Source: Mikania micrantha (lineage: Eukaryota > Streptophyta > Magnoliopsida > Asterales > Asteraceae). From it: DNA of 64,000 bases. Where the stretch lies: assembly GCA_009363875.1 (NCBI GenBank), contig CM018682.1, positions 58,550,031 through 58,614,030 on the forward strand, in the 5' to 3' direction. A program made the translations under genes and the position numbers. The notes under the pieces were generated by a model. That model saw nothing but the letters and a program-made list of their open reading frames with translations. It was not told the origin of the DNA and did no database searches. Below, in pieces: positions 1 to 12,756 of the stretch (its first letter is position 1; every line of letters starts with the position of its first letter).

Positions 1-626
1 AACGTGAGTATCTCACTAACTTTTAAAAGAATCTTGCGCGTAAAAACTTCAAAACCGAGTGGTCTATGAACGAGATAAGGCATTGGAATGGACCTGCAAC
101 CACCTTGATTGACCATGGCTGGTTTGGGGAAGAAGACCCCATCGATACTGATAGTATCGATGGGGAGGGCCATCGTCATTGTTCCATCGAGATTAGGTTG
201 ATCGATATTAGCAATGTCGGTGAAAGAGCCATATAACTTGTTCATCGAAACTAGTTGACGGATACTAACAATGTCGACTGGACCACCTTCGAATCTATCA
301 TTAGCCGTCGACATTATGAATCCATCAAGACTAGTAGTCTCGACGAACCTACCATCGAACTTGATAAGTTCGACCATGGGGTGTCGATACTGGTGTTCGG
401 ACAAGCTATTATCGATGCTATCCTAATTGTTGGTCATCGATACTAATAAGGAAGTTTTCGATACTATCATCTCGATGGTACTAATATTGGTGGATGCATA
501 CATACATAAAAACAACCAACTTAAAGAATATATATATATTTGCATGCATTCATGCATGCATTTATATATTCTAGGTTACCACCTTTTCATAATATATATT
601 TCTATATACATATAAGTTAACATAAC
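1..626. repeat. Motif-rich LTR debris (TCGATACTATC-type)
   Basis: No convincing gene. Positions about 70-480 are packed with variants of TCGATA, ATCGAT and TCGATACTATC, and 480-626 is AT-rich with GCATGCAT runs. The same motif style recurs at 33345-33600 inside a recognisable LTR fragment, so this is probably the motif-iterated part of a related LTR, perhaps in the opposite orientation. Open frames here such as 255-446 follow the repeats and resemble no protein I know. Confidence 0.45.
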
Positions 627-2015
627 TGTAACACCCTGACCAATGGCGGAATCATCGAGGCGTTCATGAAGTGTAGATTGTTCAAAAGCACAAGGTTCAT
701 AGTATAACTAATCCAAACAATTTCATTAAAAGAATTTCAAACTTAACATTTCAATAAACCTCAACATCCATACTCTATTACATTATAAAAGGAAATATAC
801 TAAATTCAAAGTCTAAACATAATAAGAAACTAATATTCTAAAATCCAAGCTCTTAGCACTCTTACATAGCGTTTCCACCCGAAACATGTTTAAAACAAAG
901 GTCAACTATAAAGTTGGTGAGCTTCATAGGTTTTAAACACTCACACCAAAAATAGTTTGATTGAAAGACAAGTTGTCACATGTGATAATAAACTAATATG
1001 AAATAAAACATGTAAGCAAACCATACGCAGATCAAAAGTTAAGTTGTGACCAAGCTAGCATTCCTAACAATGTCGAAGTAGTAACCTATCACTACAGATT
1101 TACCACCAAGGTAAACCCAGCCTATGTGGGATGGTCAATCCAATAGATCTATCATAGTTTACTAAAGTTATGATCAATGCAAGCTCAAGCTAAGTTCACT
1201 ACAGTTTATGTCATAAAGCAAAGTTCACATGGAATAAAGTTTAGAGCAAAGTTCATAAGTTGACATGTTTCACCCCACAACTTTAAAACAAGTAAAAAGA
1301 GGGGCTAGGAAGACTCACATTGATTGATGAACTAGTTTGCAAATAAATTGATGAGCTAGTTTGCAAATAAGCTTATATGTAATTTCTGACACAACTAGAT
1401 TAGTTTAATTGTATTTCTATGTAAAAGTTTATAAAAGGTTTTGATCTAAAAGAGTTTGTATATACCACCACTTTAAACTATTTTAAGATTTATGTTGTAA
1501 TTGGATAATCTTTTTAAGTTTAAATCGTATGCATGAAATAATTATGGTTAATAAGTTAAAATAATAATAGTGGTAGTAATGGTGATAATTGTCTTTAATA
1601 GATTTAAAAGTTTGTTTATAGTTTCTATGTTAACCATAAAAATTTAAATCTTCAATAACAATTAATAATATATTTATAATAACTATATCGTTATTTATTA
1701 AAACAACTTTGATAAAATATTTTCTTTGAATAAACATTAAAATTTTGTAAAAATTATTTTAAAGTTTATAAATATTATATTTAATTTTAAAAGTTAAGGA
1801 ATCAAGTTTTCTTGTTTTAAATTAAACTTTAATTAACATTATTATGACATTTATATATCATAAATGCATGTTTTTAACATCTTAAGTAATTACAAAGAAT
1901 AAAGTTAAGTTTAATGTTGCAAGTTTTATGGATTTAAATTAACTTTCACAAATAAAATCTTAAATAACAAGTACTTAAATTTATAATATACATATTATAA
2001 AAATTTATAAAACAG

Positions 2016-2017
<2 letters not shown>

Positions 2018-2050
<33 letters not shown>
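2018..2050. repeat. (TA)n microsatellite
   Basis: Uninterrupted TA dinucleotides inside the AT-rich part of LTR Z. Confidence 0.95.
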
Positions 2051-2052
<2 letters not shown>

Positions 2053-3227
2053 TTTGTTTCTAAATAAGATGTTTTAAGTTAATAAAAATTTTTGGTGAAA
2101 ACCGAATTTAAAAATAATCATTAAATAAAAAGATAAAAAGAATAGCCAAAATCGCCCCCCATGGGGCTCAAACCTGTGACCCTTTGAATGGAAACCCCGA
2201 GACTAACCTGTTTGTCAAGGGCCTTAGCTGCGACAACGATGCGTTTTAAATTGCTTTGACCTCTGGTTCGCTTTCATCCCCAAATCAGGTTAACACAAAA
2301 CGAAACCCTAGACCCAACCTTATTGAAATTCGATTTATTTCTCATACGATTGGATCCAAAACCATGGGGCTTTTGTAAAGCATCAAAAACCAAACACATT
2401 GGGGTATATATTACTAGCCTTTTTTGCGATTTGATGTGATTTCGATTGGTGGTTCAGAGGTCAAAAACCCGAATCTGTTATGGCTTGATTCGCGATTTTT
2501 ATGGATCTTGAATAAGATTTGGTTGCATAGAAGGCTTCGTCGAGTTTAGGTGTATGTAGAGTGGTTTTAATTTGAATATTGTGTTGGTTTATATAGATTT
2601 TAGTATTTCGATCGATTACGAACTTGTAGGCTACGAATTCGTTTTTGTTTTGACTTTTATCACGAATTTGGTGATTGTTATCTATCTTTCTATCCCTTTA
2701 ATGTTTTAAATTTTTAATCTTTATCGAGTTTATCTATAAATTGATCTGGGATCAAATAGGGTCGAGATGGGTCGAGAATGGTGTAAACGGGTATCCATGT
2801 TTGAATCTCGATGAAGGAGAGAATGAAATTGGGGGATTGTCAAGTTCGGTCCCTCCTAGTTTTTCTAATTGTTTTAATTCGCTGTTTTGGCAAGATTAGT
2901 CCCTCCAGGTCTTAACACTTTAATTGTTACAAATTATTCAAGGTTTGTAAAAATTTTAAATAAATAAATAAATAAATGAATAACTAAATAAAACTAACAT
3001 AAGTAAAATAGTTATATGATTAATAGTGTTTTGTCATGGAAAAAAATAATCTTTAGAATTGTCTTAACATTACTAAATAATTTGTATAATTTATTTATAC
3101 ATGATAAAATTTAAAGTTGTAAGATTTATAATTTTTTATTCCATAAAAATTTTTCTTTTGATTATATTTTATCATAATTTAGGATTTCATTATTTATATC
3201 TTACGGTACAAACATTGAACATTGTAA

Positions 3228-3314
3228 GTATATATATATATATATATATATATATGTCTTAGATAGCATTTAGGGTATTATTAAATATATGTGTGTGTGT
3301 GTATATATATATAT
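3228..3314. repeat. (TA)n / (GT)n compound microsatellite
   Basis: A TA run (3228-3255), then a short spacer, then a GT run flanked by TA (3283-3314), inside LTR Z near its U3 end. Confidence 0.9.
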
Positions 3315-3396
3315 TAAATAATAACCAAGTTTAGAATTCCCCCCAACTTAATTTCCATTAAATATTTAATTTATTAAAGTTTTGAATAGTGTTACA

Positions 3397-3810
3397 GTCT
3401 CCCCTATTTTCAGAAATTTCGTCTCGAAATTAAGAAGGAACTGTAGGAAATAGATGAAGTTCAGATTGCAAGTGTTTTGTAATAAATGTTGAGAATTCTA
3501 TTACCGTTAATATTTATTATGATTTATGTTTGTTGAATCTAGTAAACCTAAAAGATACTCTCCCCTACTTTAGTTAGTTTCCGTATGTATTTCTACTGAA
3601 TTCTAGCTAGAGTAATCTACCATTTATTTACAATGTTTATGTATAGGGTATATGTAGGGCGAACCCAGCCACCAACCCACCACATTGTCAATATTTGTTT
3701 TTCTCAAGTCAAATTCTATGGTGATTTCTATTCCATTGAAAGTCTTAATTAATTAGGGTTTGCATTCACTTTGATATCTTGATTTAATGTAGTAGAGAGA
3801 GGGTGAGCGA
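3397..3810 (-). mobile_element. Internal stub of Z and LTR debris
   Basis: The first 50 or so bases (polypurine-tract complement, then GAAATTTCGTCTCGAAATT) match the 3' internal end of the other elements. The expected integrase coding sequence does not follow. A degraded GGGTATATGTAGGGCGAAC box with a CCACCAACCCACC tail near 3645-3690 resembles the conserved late-LTR box, so part of this stretch is probably another LTR remnant. No gene seen. Confidence 0.5.
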
Positions 3811-4251
3811 TGTCACACCACGAGCCGGCGGGTTGGATCGACTTCCCCGTCGGGCGGAAATTTCCCGGGGCACGATATCGTGAGTGATAATTGGAATGAT
3901 CAGATTGTTTACATTGCACATGATATATAAATGAGAAACTGCTAGATGAAAATAGAATTACAAAGTTAAATTACATCAGTTTAGTTCATACTTTAACAAT
4001 GTAAATCTACTATCAACATCATAAATTTTCTCTCTTGTATCTGCACAAGATATACAAAATAAATTGTAAAATGATGTCCAAAAGTATGCAGGTCCAAAAT
4101 GCTAGGTCCTCTAACTGGTATCCTAGTTCAAAAGCATTGACTTCTTAATTGACCTGTTCGTCACCTGAGAAGTCATGCAAAAAGATCAAGTCAACACATG
4201 GTTGGTGAGTTCATGTAGTTTTGTAAAAATGAGTTTGAATAACCTTTTGAA

Positions 4252-4657
4252 TGACAACCTTAACCTCACCATTAACCACCTATACCATCTAGTTCTGTAT
4301 GCTTATATATAGGGCATATGTAGGGTCGAACTTACCGCCCGCTCAGCCACCGTCCAACCACATACCAAACCACATGATATATTGTTCCTGGTGATAATTA
4401 AGCGTTTCATCCCACATCTTTGATTTCATAACATTTGATTCATAGCCTTTGATTTCCCTGAAAATGTTTACCTTGATTCCCCGAAATGACAACCTTAACC
4501 TCATCAACGACCACCTATACTATCCAATCAAGTATGCTTATATATAGGGCATATGTAGGGTCGAACTTACCGCGCACCCATCCACCGTCCCACCACATAC
4601 CGGACTGCTTAGCATATTGTCGTTAACGATAATTAAGCGTTTCACTCCATTCACCTT
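4252..4657. repeat. Duplicated late-LTR box in element A
   Basis: Two tandem copies of a roughly 240-bp segment, each starting GACAACCTTAACCTCA, containing the GCTTATATATAGGGC box and ending at AATTAAGCGTTTCA. The right LTR of A (about 13192-13600) and solo LTR F (about 55338-55735) carry the same duplication, while B and D have one copy. The duplication therefore marks an A/F sublineage. Confidence 0.8.
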
Positions 4658-6559
4658 CATTTTAGATTTTGATTTCCACAAATAAAATCACCTTTGATCC
4701 TTTGAGTTCACCACGTATTCATGATTACTCCAAAGCACTTGTAGAAATATAATATTAAATGTTTAATTAAATTAATAATTAAGCATTTAGATACAACTAA
4801 GACATGATGATTGGGCCTTATTTGACTCAATCAATTAGACTTAGTTGTTGGTGGTTGTCCAAGTTGTACCCTCTCACACGTGGCCCATATCAGACATGAT
4901 CCACAAGGAGTCTACCTGTATACGTTGGGACTTTCATGATGCCCATATCAGCTTGACCCAATGGCCTACTGTACATGCCGGGACTTTAAGGATATCCTTT
5001 GATTCTTGATCGTCTTTGATTCTCATGATTTCATTTGATAGTTTAAGGTACGCCCATGTAGCTTGACTACAAGAGTCTACTACTGTGACGGGACTTTCCG
5101 TGTGTTACACGTGGTCTTGATTTACATACAACTGACATCCACCTTAACATAAGCAATTAATGATTTTATTAGATCTTAATGATTTCATTATTTCCATGAT
5201 TCACACACGGTTATGATTCCCATGATTCTCTTGCTTCTGATCTTTTGGATTCCATGATTTCACCAGGATGGTAGATTCTTGAGTAGGATCCTTAGTTTAA
5301 TGATCACGCATTGGATTAGATTCCATTGATTTTGATCTTTAGCTTTAGTTCTTTTGATTTCACTTTGAATTTAGATTCTTGAATTTGAACTCGATGGACT
5401 AAGGGTTTGTTTAGAGTTTAGAATTAAAGTATTACTCATAAGAGTAATTAATTAACTTGTTAGTTAATTCTGCATAGCAATTACCTAGACAGGAGTCTAG
5501 GAGTATACACAAGCACATATAAAGCGTATAATATGTAAAAGCATTTACGTAAAACGATTTAAATAAAAAGGTTTGCGCATGCTTCTCAGCCCTGCGTTTG
5601 AAAAAAAATGTTTAGAAAAGGGGCAGTGAACTCACATGTGTTGCTCTGTATTGAATTACCACAAAATGTGCGCTCGTTGTTGTAGCCTACGTTTCTTCAG
5701 TTCCTGAGTTGTTTTAAGAGAATTCGAATACGATAAGTATTTATAATAGTCGCAACTAGGGTTTGGTCTTGGTGTGCAACTAAGTGTCCTATGTATTAAT
5801 ATGTTTCTAAGCTTTCATCTAACTAGTCTAACTTATTACCTTAATAACCCGAATCCCATAATTCATTCTTACAAGTTCTTATTTGGAAACGTTTTTAAAT
5901 TAATTCATGTTGAGTTAAATATTTAATAAAAATCATTTAATTTAATTAATTTAAGTTTATAATTTAATTTCTTTTATTAAGACATGATTAATTTGAGTAA
6001 AGTGTAGTTTACGCATGATGGGCCTGGGTCAAGCCCATTGGGCCAACCTCGGGCCCATTATTGACCTTTGATTTCCAATTGATTTCTTATCAATACCATG
6101 ATTAACTAAGGCTAGATGATTTGGACAAATCACCTAAGTTAGTTACATCTCTCTATGGATTTTCCTAAGGTCTAAGTGTTAACACACACTCCAACCTTTA
6201 GGTTTTTGTTTTGATTCACATGATCCCATAATAAATCCGCAATTGTGTTAAACTAGTTTGATAGATGTTAACAACTCATGTTGAGTTGTTAGTGTGTTTT
6301 AAGAAAAACCATTTTCATTCGAACTCAATTTCATGTTTTCTTTAATTCAATTCACCATCTATACCTCATGTAGCCTAACCCATCGCTATGTGAATGACTC
6401 CATGATTATTCAAGGAAACTTTAGTTCACCCAAGTTTATTTGCATGGAAGGGACTCTAATACCCTTCCCCATGCACACACACTAGAATCCCATGCATGCA
6501 TGTCCATTTCGGCTCACGTGCATGCCCACACACGCGAATTCTATGCATGCCATCAATGG

Positions 6560-6870
6560 ACAAATTTGTTACTCATGGACCGAATGAGTTCCTGCGACGA
6601 AGGTGTCGACCGAAAGGGATATGGCCGAAAGGCTCGGCCGCATGGGCTTGGCTGAACAACGTAGCCGATCGAATAGCCTTGGCCGAATGAAAGAAATGCC
6701 GACCAAAAGAGAATGGGCCGCATGGGTCTCTGCCGAAAGTGATTGGCCGAATGAGGGCTAGTTCGGGCGAAGGGTTGGCTCCATTCGGTGTGTAGCCATT
6801 CGGCCGAATAGGCTGGCTGGTTCGGCATTAATGCCATTCGGCGGGTTGGGTATAAACCCATTCGGGTCTT
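6560..6870. repeat. Motif-iterated leader domain of A (CCGAAT/ATTCGG)
   Basis: Dense alternation of GGCCGAA, CCGAATG and CATTCGGC words over about 300 bp; the copy in the other LTR is at about 15500-15825. The open frame on the minus strand at 6553-6915 follows these repeats and is not a credible gene. Confidence 0.75.
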
Positions 6871-7502
6871 CGAATTCACCCACCATGGCAGCCTAAATCT
6901 TACCCAAATGACCAAGAGTCGAATGGTACTTGCTTCCTACAACTTCCTAAGTGATTGTGGTGGGATTTTCCTAAGTTTTTGAAGCTTGGAACCAGCTCAA
7001 GAGAGGGGCGGCCAAGAGGGTTTTCAAAACCCTAAAACTGAACAAAAGTTTGATTTTTAACTCGAATTTGTTGGATAAACGTTTAGATCTGTTGTACTTT
7101 CATGTTCTACGTGAAGTAGTAGTCGTTTTGACACCAAAAACTCAAGATTTCATGAAGAAACGAAGGAGATCGGGTGATGGCAGATTGAGAGAGAAACTAG
7201 AGAGAGAGGAGACGAAAATGGGTAATAAATCTGGTTGGTGGGGATGGTGGGGAGATTAAATTCCATCATAAGTGATGGTGAAATAACCGGTTATGTGCGT
7301 GTTCGTTCGGTTTCACTCGGTTTCGCGTAAAACCTCAGTTTCCTTTCGTTTTCGAAATAGAACGTCACGATTTTAGAATAAGATTTATAAAATTATTTTA
7401 GGTGGTTATTCCTAGTAAATTTACTAAATATCTTTTGTTTATTTTAAATTTTCAAAATATTTAATTAACTGTTTAAAATCGAATTGTACCGTCGTCGCGC
7501 GT

Positions 7503-7632
7503 ATTCGTTCAAATCGTCACCCGTACGAACACGTCGATAATTATAATTTTTAGTATTGTTTTCTAATTATCGGATATCATTCAGAACGTTAAACCTTCAT
7601 ATATATTCGTACAGATCGTCACCTATACGAAT
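7503..7632. promoter_or_regulatory. Twin U3 palindromes (A 3' LTR)
   Basis: Two 28-bp imperfect palindromes at 7503-7530 and 7605-7632, each with arms of the ATTCGT / ACGAAY type around a central ATCGTCAC (a TGACG core on the other strand). Confidence 0.6.
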
Positions 7633-7953
7633 AATCCCTCAATTTAGCATTCACGTAACGACATCTGTGTTGTTTTGTTCAGTAAAGCCTCACATACGTT
7701 AATACGTAATAAAATCCTATCACATAATCACATGATGGTTCTGTAATGCCAGATAATTATCTGACTGATGAACCATAGTTCTGAACTTTGTTTCTCTGAA
7801 ATGATTCTGGATTTGCTCTTTGATAACACAAAATGATATTGATACATGATTTGAACGTGACATACAATAAAACACGTATAATTTGTACCTGATTACTGTT
7901 CAAGTTACCGTTGAGATCACTGTTCCGGTGACATTTCCGGCACTGATGTTACA

Positions 7954-7966
7954 GTCTCCCCTTGTT
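7954..7966 (-). other. Polypurine tract of element A
   Basis: On the coding strand AACAAGGGGAGAC lies immediately upstream of the 3' LTR, as expected for the plus-strand primer of a Ty3/gypsy element. The same sequence adjoins the 3' LTRs of B and D. Confidence 0.85.
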
Positions 7967-7987
7967 AGAGAAATTCCGTCCAGAAAT

Positions 7988-10900
7988 TTAAGAGTCGTTA
8001 TTAGGTATGGCTTCCTCTGTAAACAGTTGGGGATACTTAGACTTCATGTGATCTTCACGTTCCCAAGTAAACTCGGGCCCGCGTCTTGAATTCCAACGAA
8101 CCTTAACAATCGGAATACGGCTTCGCCTTAGTTGTTTAACTTTGCGATCCATAATCTCCAAAGGTTCTTCGATAAAATGTAACTGTTCTTCAACTTGAAT
8201 TTCTTCGATTGGAATGACGAGTGATTCATCAGCAAGACATTTCTTTAAGTGTGAGACGTGAAACACGTCATGCACACCACTGAGTTCATCTGGTAATCTA
8301 TGTCTATACGCCACAAGACCAATACGCTCGATAATCTCGAACGGTCCCACGTATCGTGGTGCTAACTTGCCTTTCTTTCCAAAGAGGACTTCACCTTTCC
8401 ATGGGGATACCTTCAACATGACACGATCTCCCACTTGAAACTCCAACGGCTTGCGCCGTTTGTCGGCGTAGCTCTTTTGTCTGCTCCTTGTCGCTTGTAA
8501 ACTTTGTTGAATCTGAGCAATCTTGTCGGTAGTTTCTTGAATAAATTTTGGCCCAGTTATACGGTTATCTCCCACTCTGGTCCAACAGATCGGTGACTGA
8601 CATTTTCGACCATATAGAGCCTCGAATGGTGCGCATCCGATGCTACTATGGTAACTGTTGTTGTAGGAGAATTCAATCAGTGGCAAATGAGAGTCCCAAT
8701 TCCCACCGAAATCTAACACACAGGTTCTCAGCATGTCCTCCAGGGTCTGAATCGTACGTTCTCTTTGACCGTCTGTTTATGGATGGTAAGCGGTACTCAG
8801 ATTTAAGTGCGTCCCCTGAGATTTCTGTAATGATTGCCAGAACCTTGATGTAAATCTGCTATCTTTGTCTGAAATAATAGACAATGGCACACTGTGACGT
8901 ACCACTATCTCATTGATGTATAGTTTCGCCAGTTTATCCATCGTGAAGGTTTCACGCATTGGCAAGAAGTGAGCAGATTTCGTCAAACGATCGATGATAA
9001 CCCAAATCGTATCGTGACCACTGGAAGTACGGGGTAGCTTGGTAATGAAGTCCATAACTATTTGTTCCTACTTCCAGAGTGGAATCTCAGGTTGTTCCAG
9101 TAAACCAGACGGCTTCTGGTGTTCCGCCTTTACCTTCGCACACGTAAGGCATTGACCGACGTACTCAGCTATGTCTTTCTTCATTCCCGGCCACCAATAA
9201 AATCCACGTAAGTCTTGGTACATTTTATCAGTGCCTGGATGTACAGAGTACTTAGTCTTGTGTGCTTCATCGAAGATAAGTCTTCTCAATTCATCTACCG
9301 CCGGAATCCATATACGATCCTGGTAGTAGATAACTCCATCAGGCTTAGTCTCAAATTGTTTCTTTGCTCCACAGTCAAGTTCTTTCTTCAGATTTCCTTG
9401 GTCAACTGATTCTTGTTGTGCCTGAATAATCTTGTCTCGTAGGCTTGTCTGCACAGTCATTCCCATTGCCCTAACGCGCAAGGGTTTGACCCGCTCCTTC
9501 CGTCTTAAGGCATCAGCTACAACGTTCGCCTTACCCGAATGGTACTTGATTACACAGTCGTAATCATTTAGAAGTTCAACCCAACGTCGCTGTTGCATGT
9601 TGAGCTCCTTTTGATCAAAGATGTGCTGCAGACTCTTGTGATCAGTAAATATGGTACATTTAGTGCCATATAAGTAATGTCTCCAAATCTTCAATGCGAA
9701 GATTGCAGCTCCCTGTTCCAGATCATGAGTAGTGTAATTCTTCTCATGAATCTTTAACTGTCTCGATGCATCAGCGATAACTTTGTCCCGATGCATTAGT
9801 ACGCAACCAAGTCCCTGATGGGAGGCATCACAATACACAACAAAGTCATCACAGCCTTCTAGGAGAGATAGGATTGGAGCATCACATAACTTTTGCTTTA
9901 ATTTCTGAAAAGCATCTTCTTGTTTCTGCTCCCAAACAAACGGTTCACTTTTCTGAGTTAGCTTAGTGAGAGGCAGAGTTATCTTGGAAAAGTTTGAGAT
10001 AAACCTTCTATAATAACCTGCCAATCCCAGAAAATATCGTATCTCCGTCGGTGTCTTTGGAGTATCCCAGTTCTTTATTGCTTCGATCTTAGCGGGATCA
10101 ACGTGTATTCCCTCACTGTTGACATAAAGTTTATCTTCTTTCAACAGCTCCAAGATCTTCCTGAGATGTTGTTCGTGGTCCGCTTTGCTCTTAGATTAAA
10201 TCAGTATGTCATCAATAAAGACAATGACAAACTTATCCAGGTACGGCTTGCACACTAGGTTCATGAGGTCCATGGAAACCGCTGGTGCATTCGTCAGTCC
10301 GAAAGGCATCACCATAAATTCGTAATGCCCGTATCTGGTTCGGAACGCCGTCTTCGGTATGTCTTCATCTTGAACTCTGAGTTGATGATATCAGAATCGC
10401 AAATCAATCTTCGAGAAGTACTGACCTCCTTGTAGTTGATCAAACAAATAATCAATCCTCGGTAATGGATACCGATTCTTGATGGTCAACTTGTTCAGCT
10501 CTCGGTAGTCTATGCACATTTGGAATGATCCGTCTTTCTTTTTCACGAACAAGACCGGAGCTCCCCAAGGTGAGTAGCTCGGCCTGATGAACCCTTTTTC
10601 AAGTAGTTCCTTAACTGGTTTGACAATTCCTGCATCTCTGAAGGTGCTAACCTGTATGGAGATTTAGCAACAGGAGTTGCTCCAGGAACTAAGTCAATAC
10701 GGAACTCTACCGGTTGCGCCGGTGGCAAACCTGGTAGGTCTTCAGGAAATACTTCTGGATATTCTTTCACTATCGGTATGTCTTGAACCTTTTTCTTGTC
10801 CTTCTCCTTTTCCACCACATGAGCCAGGAAAGCTACGCACTGCTTCTGCAGACACTTACGCACCTTTATGCAAGAAATGATTTTGACACTTTGTTTTGCA

Positions 10901-12595
10901 TGATTCCCTCTAACTTCCAATACACGGTCATCCGGCAATGGAACTCAAAGCAGCTTTTCAGAACAGATGACTTCCACTCGATTAGAAGAAAGCCAATCCA
11001 TTCAAACAATGATGTCAAAACTACCCAGCTCCTTCGGTATCAAGTCGATGGTGAATGTATGACCATTAAGTGTCAACAGGCAATTCCTGTATACTGTACT
11101 AACTGTGATCTGTTATTAGTTAGCTACTTCTATGATGTATGGGGAATCTAACTGTTCCTCTATAGAATCTAGTTGGCATGCCAAATCGGTAGAGATAAAA
11201 CTCTGATCCGCACCAGTGTCAAATAGAACAAATGCATAAAAGTCATGTAAGAGAAATGTCATAGTGACCACATTCGGGTCTTGGTGTGCAGCTGGAGCTC
11301 CTATGGCAAAAGCTCTTCCACGGGGTGCTGGAACTGCCTGTTGTGCCTTCTTCGGCAGTTCTTTGCAAAGTGGCCCTGTTCGCCACAGTTATAGCATCCA
11401 CCGTTGTTCTGGTTGTTGGGTGGAGGGAGAGCTAAAGTAGCATTGTTGATTGCTTGGTTGGGTGTCATCCTGCAATTTTGGACCCAGTGTCCTTTTCTTC
11501 CACATCCCGTGCAGTGACGACAGGGATTGCTTGCAGCGTGATGATACTGGCACTTAGCACACAGAGGGTGTGGGCCAGTATATGGCTTCTTGTGCACGTT
11601 CTGCGGTGCCATGGCTACTTGGTTGAGTGGAGTAGCCATAGTGTAGTTCATTATGGTCTTCTGTTTCTTCTTCAGGTGTTGATGATGATAAGGTTTCTTG
11701 GAAAGCTCTTCCTTTGGCTTCCTAGTGTTATCTCTTTCTTCAAAGTTCCAGAGGCAAGCATCAGATCAGTGAGTTTCCCAGACAAACTCACAGCAGACTC
11801 CAAGGTAACAGGGTTTGCTGCAACAACTAAACCTTGAATGCAGGTAGGAAGTCCACCTACATATCGATCAATCCTTTTCTCCAAGGTTGGTACCATGTCT
11901 GGCACCAAGGCTACCAACTCATGATACCGGGTAGTGTATCCCAGATGATCAGCTCACTTCATAATATGATTGGACAGTTCAACCTCCAGTCTTTGTAGCT
12001 CATTCTTTGGGCAGAATTCGTTTCTCAGAAGTGTCTTGAGTTCTTCCTATGGCATTGCCATTGCTTCTTCTCTTCCTCTAGCCTTGATCTGTGAGTTCCA
12101 CCAAGTTAAATCTCCCTTGTTGAATGATCCAGCAGAGTAGCGAACTTTGTGGTGCTCTGGACAACTGCTAATGTCCAGGGTAGTCTCCATCTTTTCAATC
12201 CATTGGATTAATCCAACGGCTCCTTCATTACCGCTAAAGCTTGGCGGCTTACATCCCACAAAAGACTTGTAGGAGTAGTGAGAGGTACTGCCAGTATTCC
12301 CATTGGCTTCTCCTGAGGAATGCCCGGTGTTGTTGCTGTCGTTCCGAATACGGTTGAGCATATCCGATATCACTTCCTTCAGCTGGTTAGTCAGCTGAGT
12401 GCTCAGTAAAGTTGCCAGGGCAACAGTAGCAGGATCTAGTATCTGAGTCGCGTTCGGGTTTGGAGGAGGAATAAGTGGAGGAGGAGGTGGAGGAGGTGAG
12501 TCAGCTGGTGATGGCGTTGATGAGTGTGGAGCTGAACTCTGTGGTGGTGGTACAATAGAAGTAGGTCTTCTCGGCGGCATTTTGATCATAACCAA
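7988..12595 (-). pseudogene. Element A gag-pol polyprotein, degenerate
   Basis: Read on the minus strand this is a Ty3/gypsy polyprotein. A proline-rich N-terminus with MPPRR near its start (12595-12400) leads into gag. Two CCHC knuckles follow: CTGC...H...C at about 11472-11513 and CYNC...H...NC at 11355-11396. The reverse transcriptase FIDD motif lies near 10210, the RNase H CDASHQG block near 9830, the integrase zinc-binding region at 9100-9260, and the integrase core at about 8640-9050. A chromodomain-like tail with KVRWNSRR and FTWERED follows at about 8040-8110. Visible breaks include TAG in gag near 12047, TGA near 11958, a frameshift near 11680, another just after the second knuckle, a TGA in the RT near 10392, a TAA after FIDDILI near 10194, and small breaks in integrase. 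It cannot make a full polyprotein. Confidence 0.9.
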
Positions 12596-12739
12596 TAAAG
12601 TTATCGGTTAGTGCAATGATCGAATGCAGAAGACACAATGCAATAAAGTCTTAAGTACTGTTTTCTCCACATGCAGGGTCCCTAGGTTATAGTCTAGGCC
12701 AAACCGTTTAATTAAGTGACCTATATTTCTCTATAACCA

Positions 12740-12753
12740 TGGCTCTAATATCA
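12740..12753 (-). other. Primer-binding site of element A (degenerate)
   Basis: The coding strand reads TGATATTAGAGCCA just inside the 5' LTR. Intact copies in B (TGGTATCAGAGCCA) match the 3' end of plant initiator tRNA-Met. Here two positions have changed, consistent with age. Confidence 0.75.
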
Positions 12754-12756
12754 ATC

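Larger units (their letters stand above)
627..3396 (-). repeat. LTR of a diverged Ty3/gypsy family (Z)
   Basis: The segment begins TGTAACACCC and ends AGTGTTACA. It is followed directly by GTCTCCCC, the reverse complement of a polypurine tract, exactly as in elements A, B and D. That makes it the 3' LTR of a minus-strand element. At about 2770 bp it is shorter and more AT-rich than the other LTRs. It keeps traces of the shared architecture, such as GTTGGTGAG near 915 and a GACTCACATT block near 1313. No partner LTR is present, so it is a truncated element or a recombination product. Confidence 0.7.
3811..7953 (-). repeat. Element A 3' LTR (4143 bp)
   Basis: Runs from TGTCACACC to GATGTTACA; pairs with 12757-16893. 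It contains the conserved terminal GC-rich block (3811-3880), two copies of the GC+TATA-like box (about 4300-4370 and 4540-4608), a donor/acceptor-like pair (about 5635 and 4165), a CCGAAT/ATTCGG motif domain (about 6570-6870), and the twin palindromes (7503-7632). Confidence 0.92.

Noticed and set aside
3811..3880. CACGATATCGTG palindrome in the LTR terminal block as a conserved operator-like site
   Set aside because: It is perfect only in A. B, D and F keep only the GATATC core, so symmetry is not conserved.
6440..6915. Overlapping open frames on both strands near 6440-6915
   Set aside because: They lie in the CCGAAT/ATTCGG motif domain, are not preserved in the partner LTR at 15444-15857, and have no recognisable domain.
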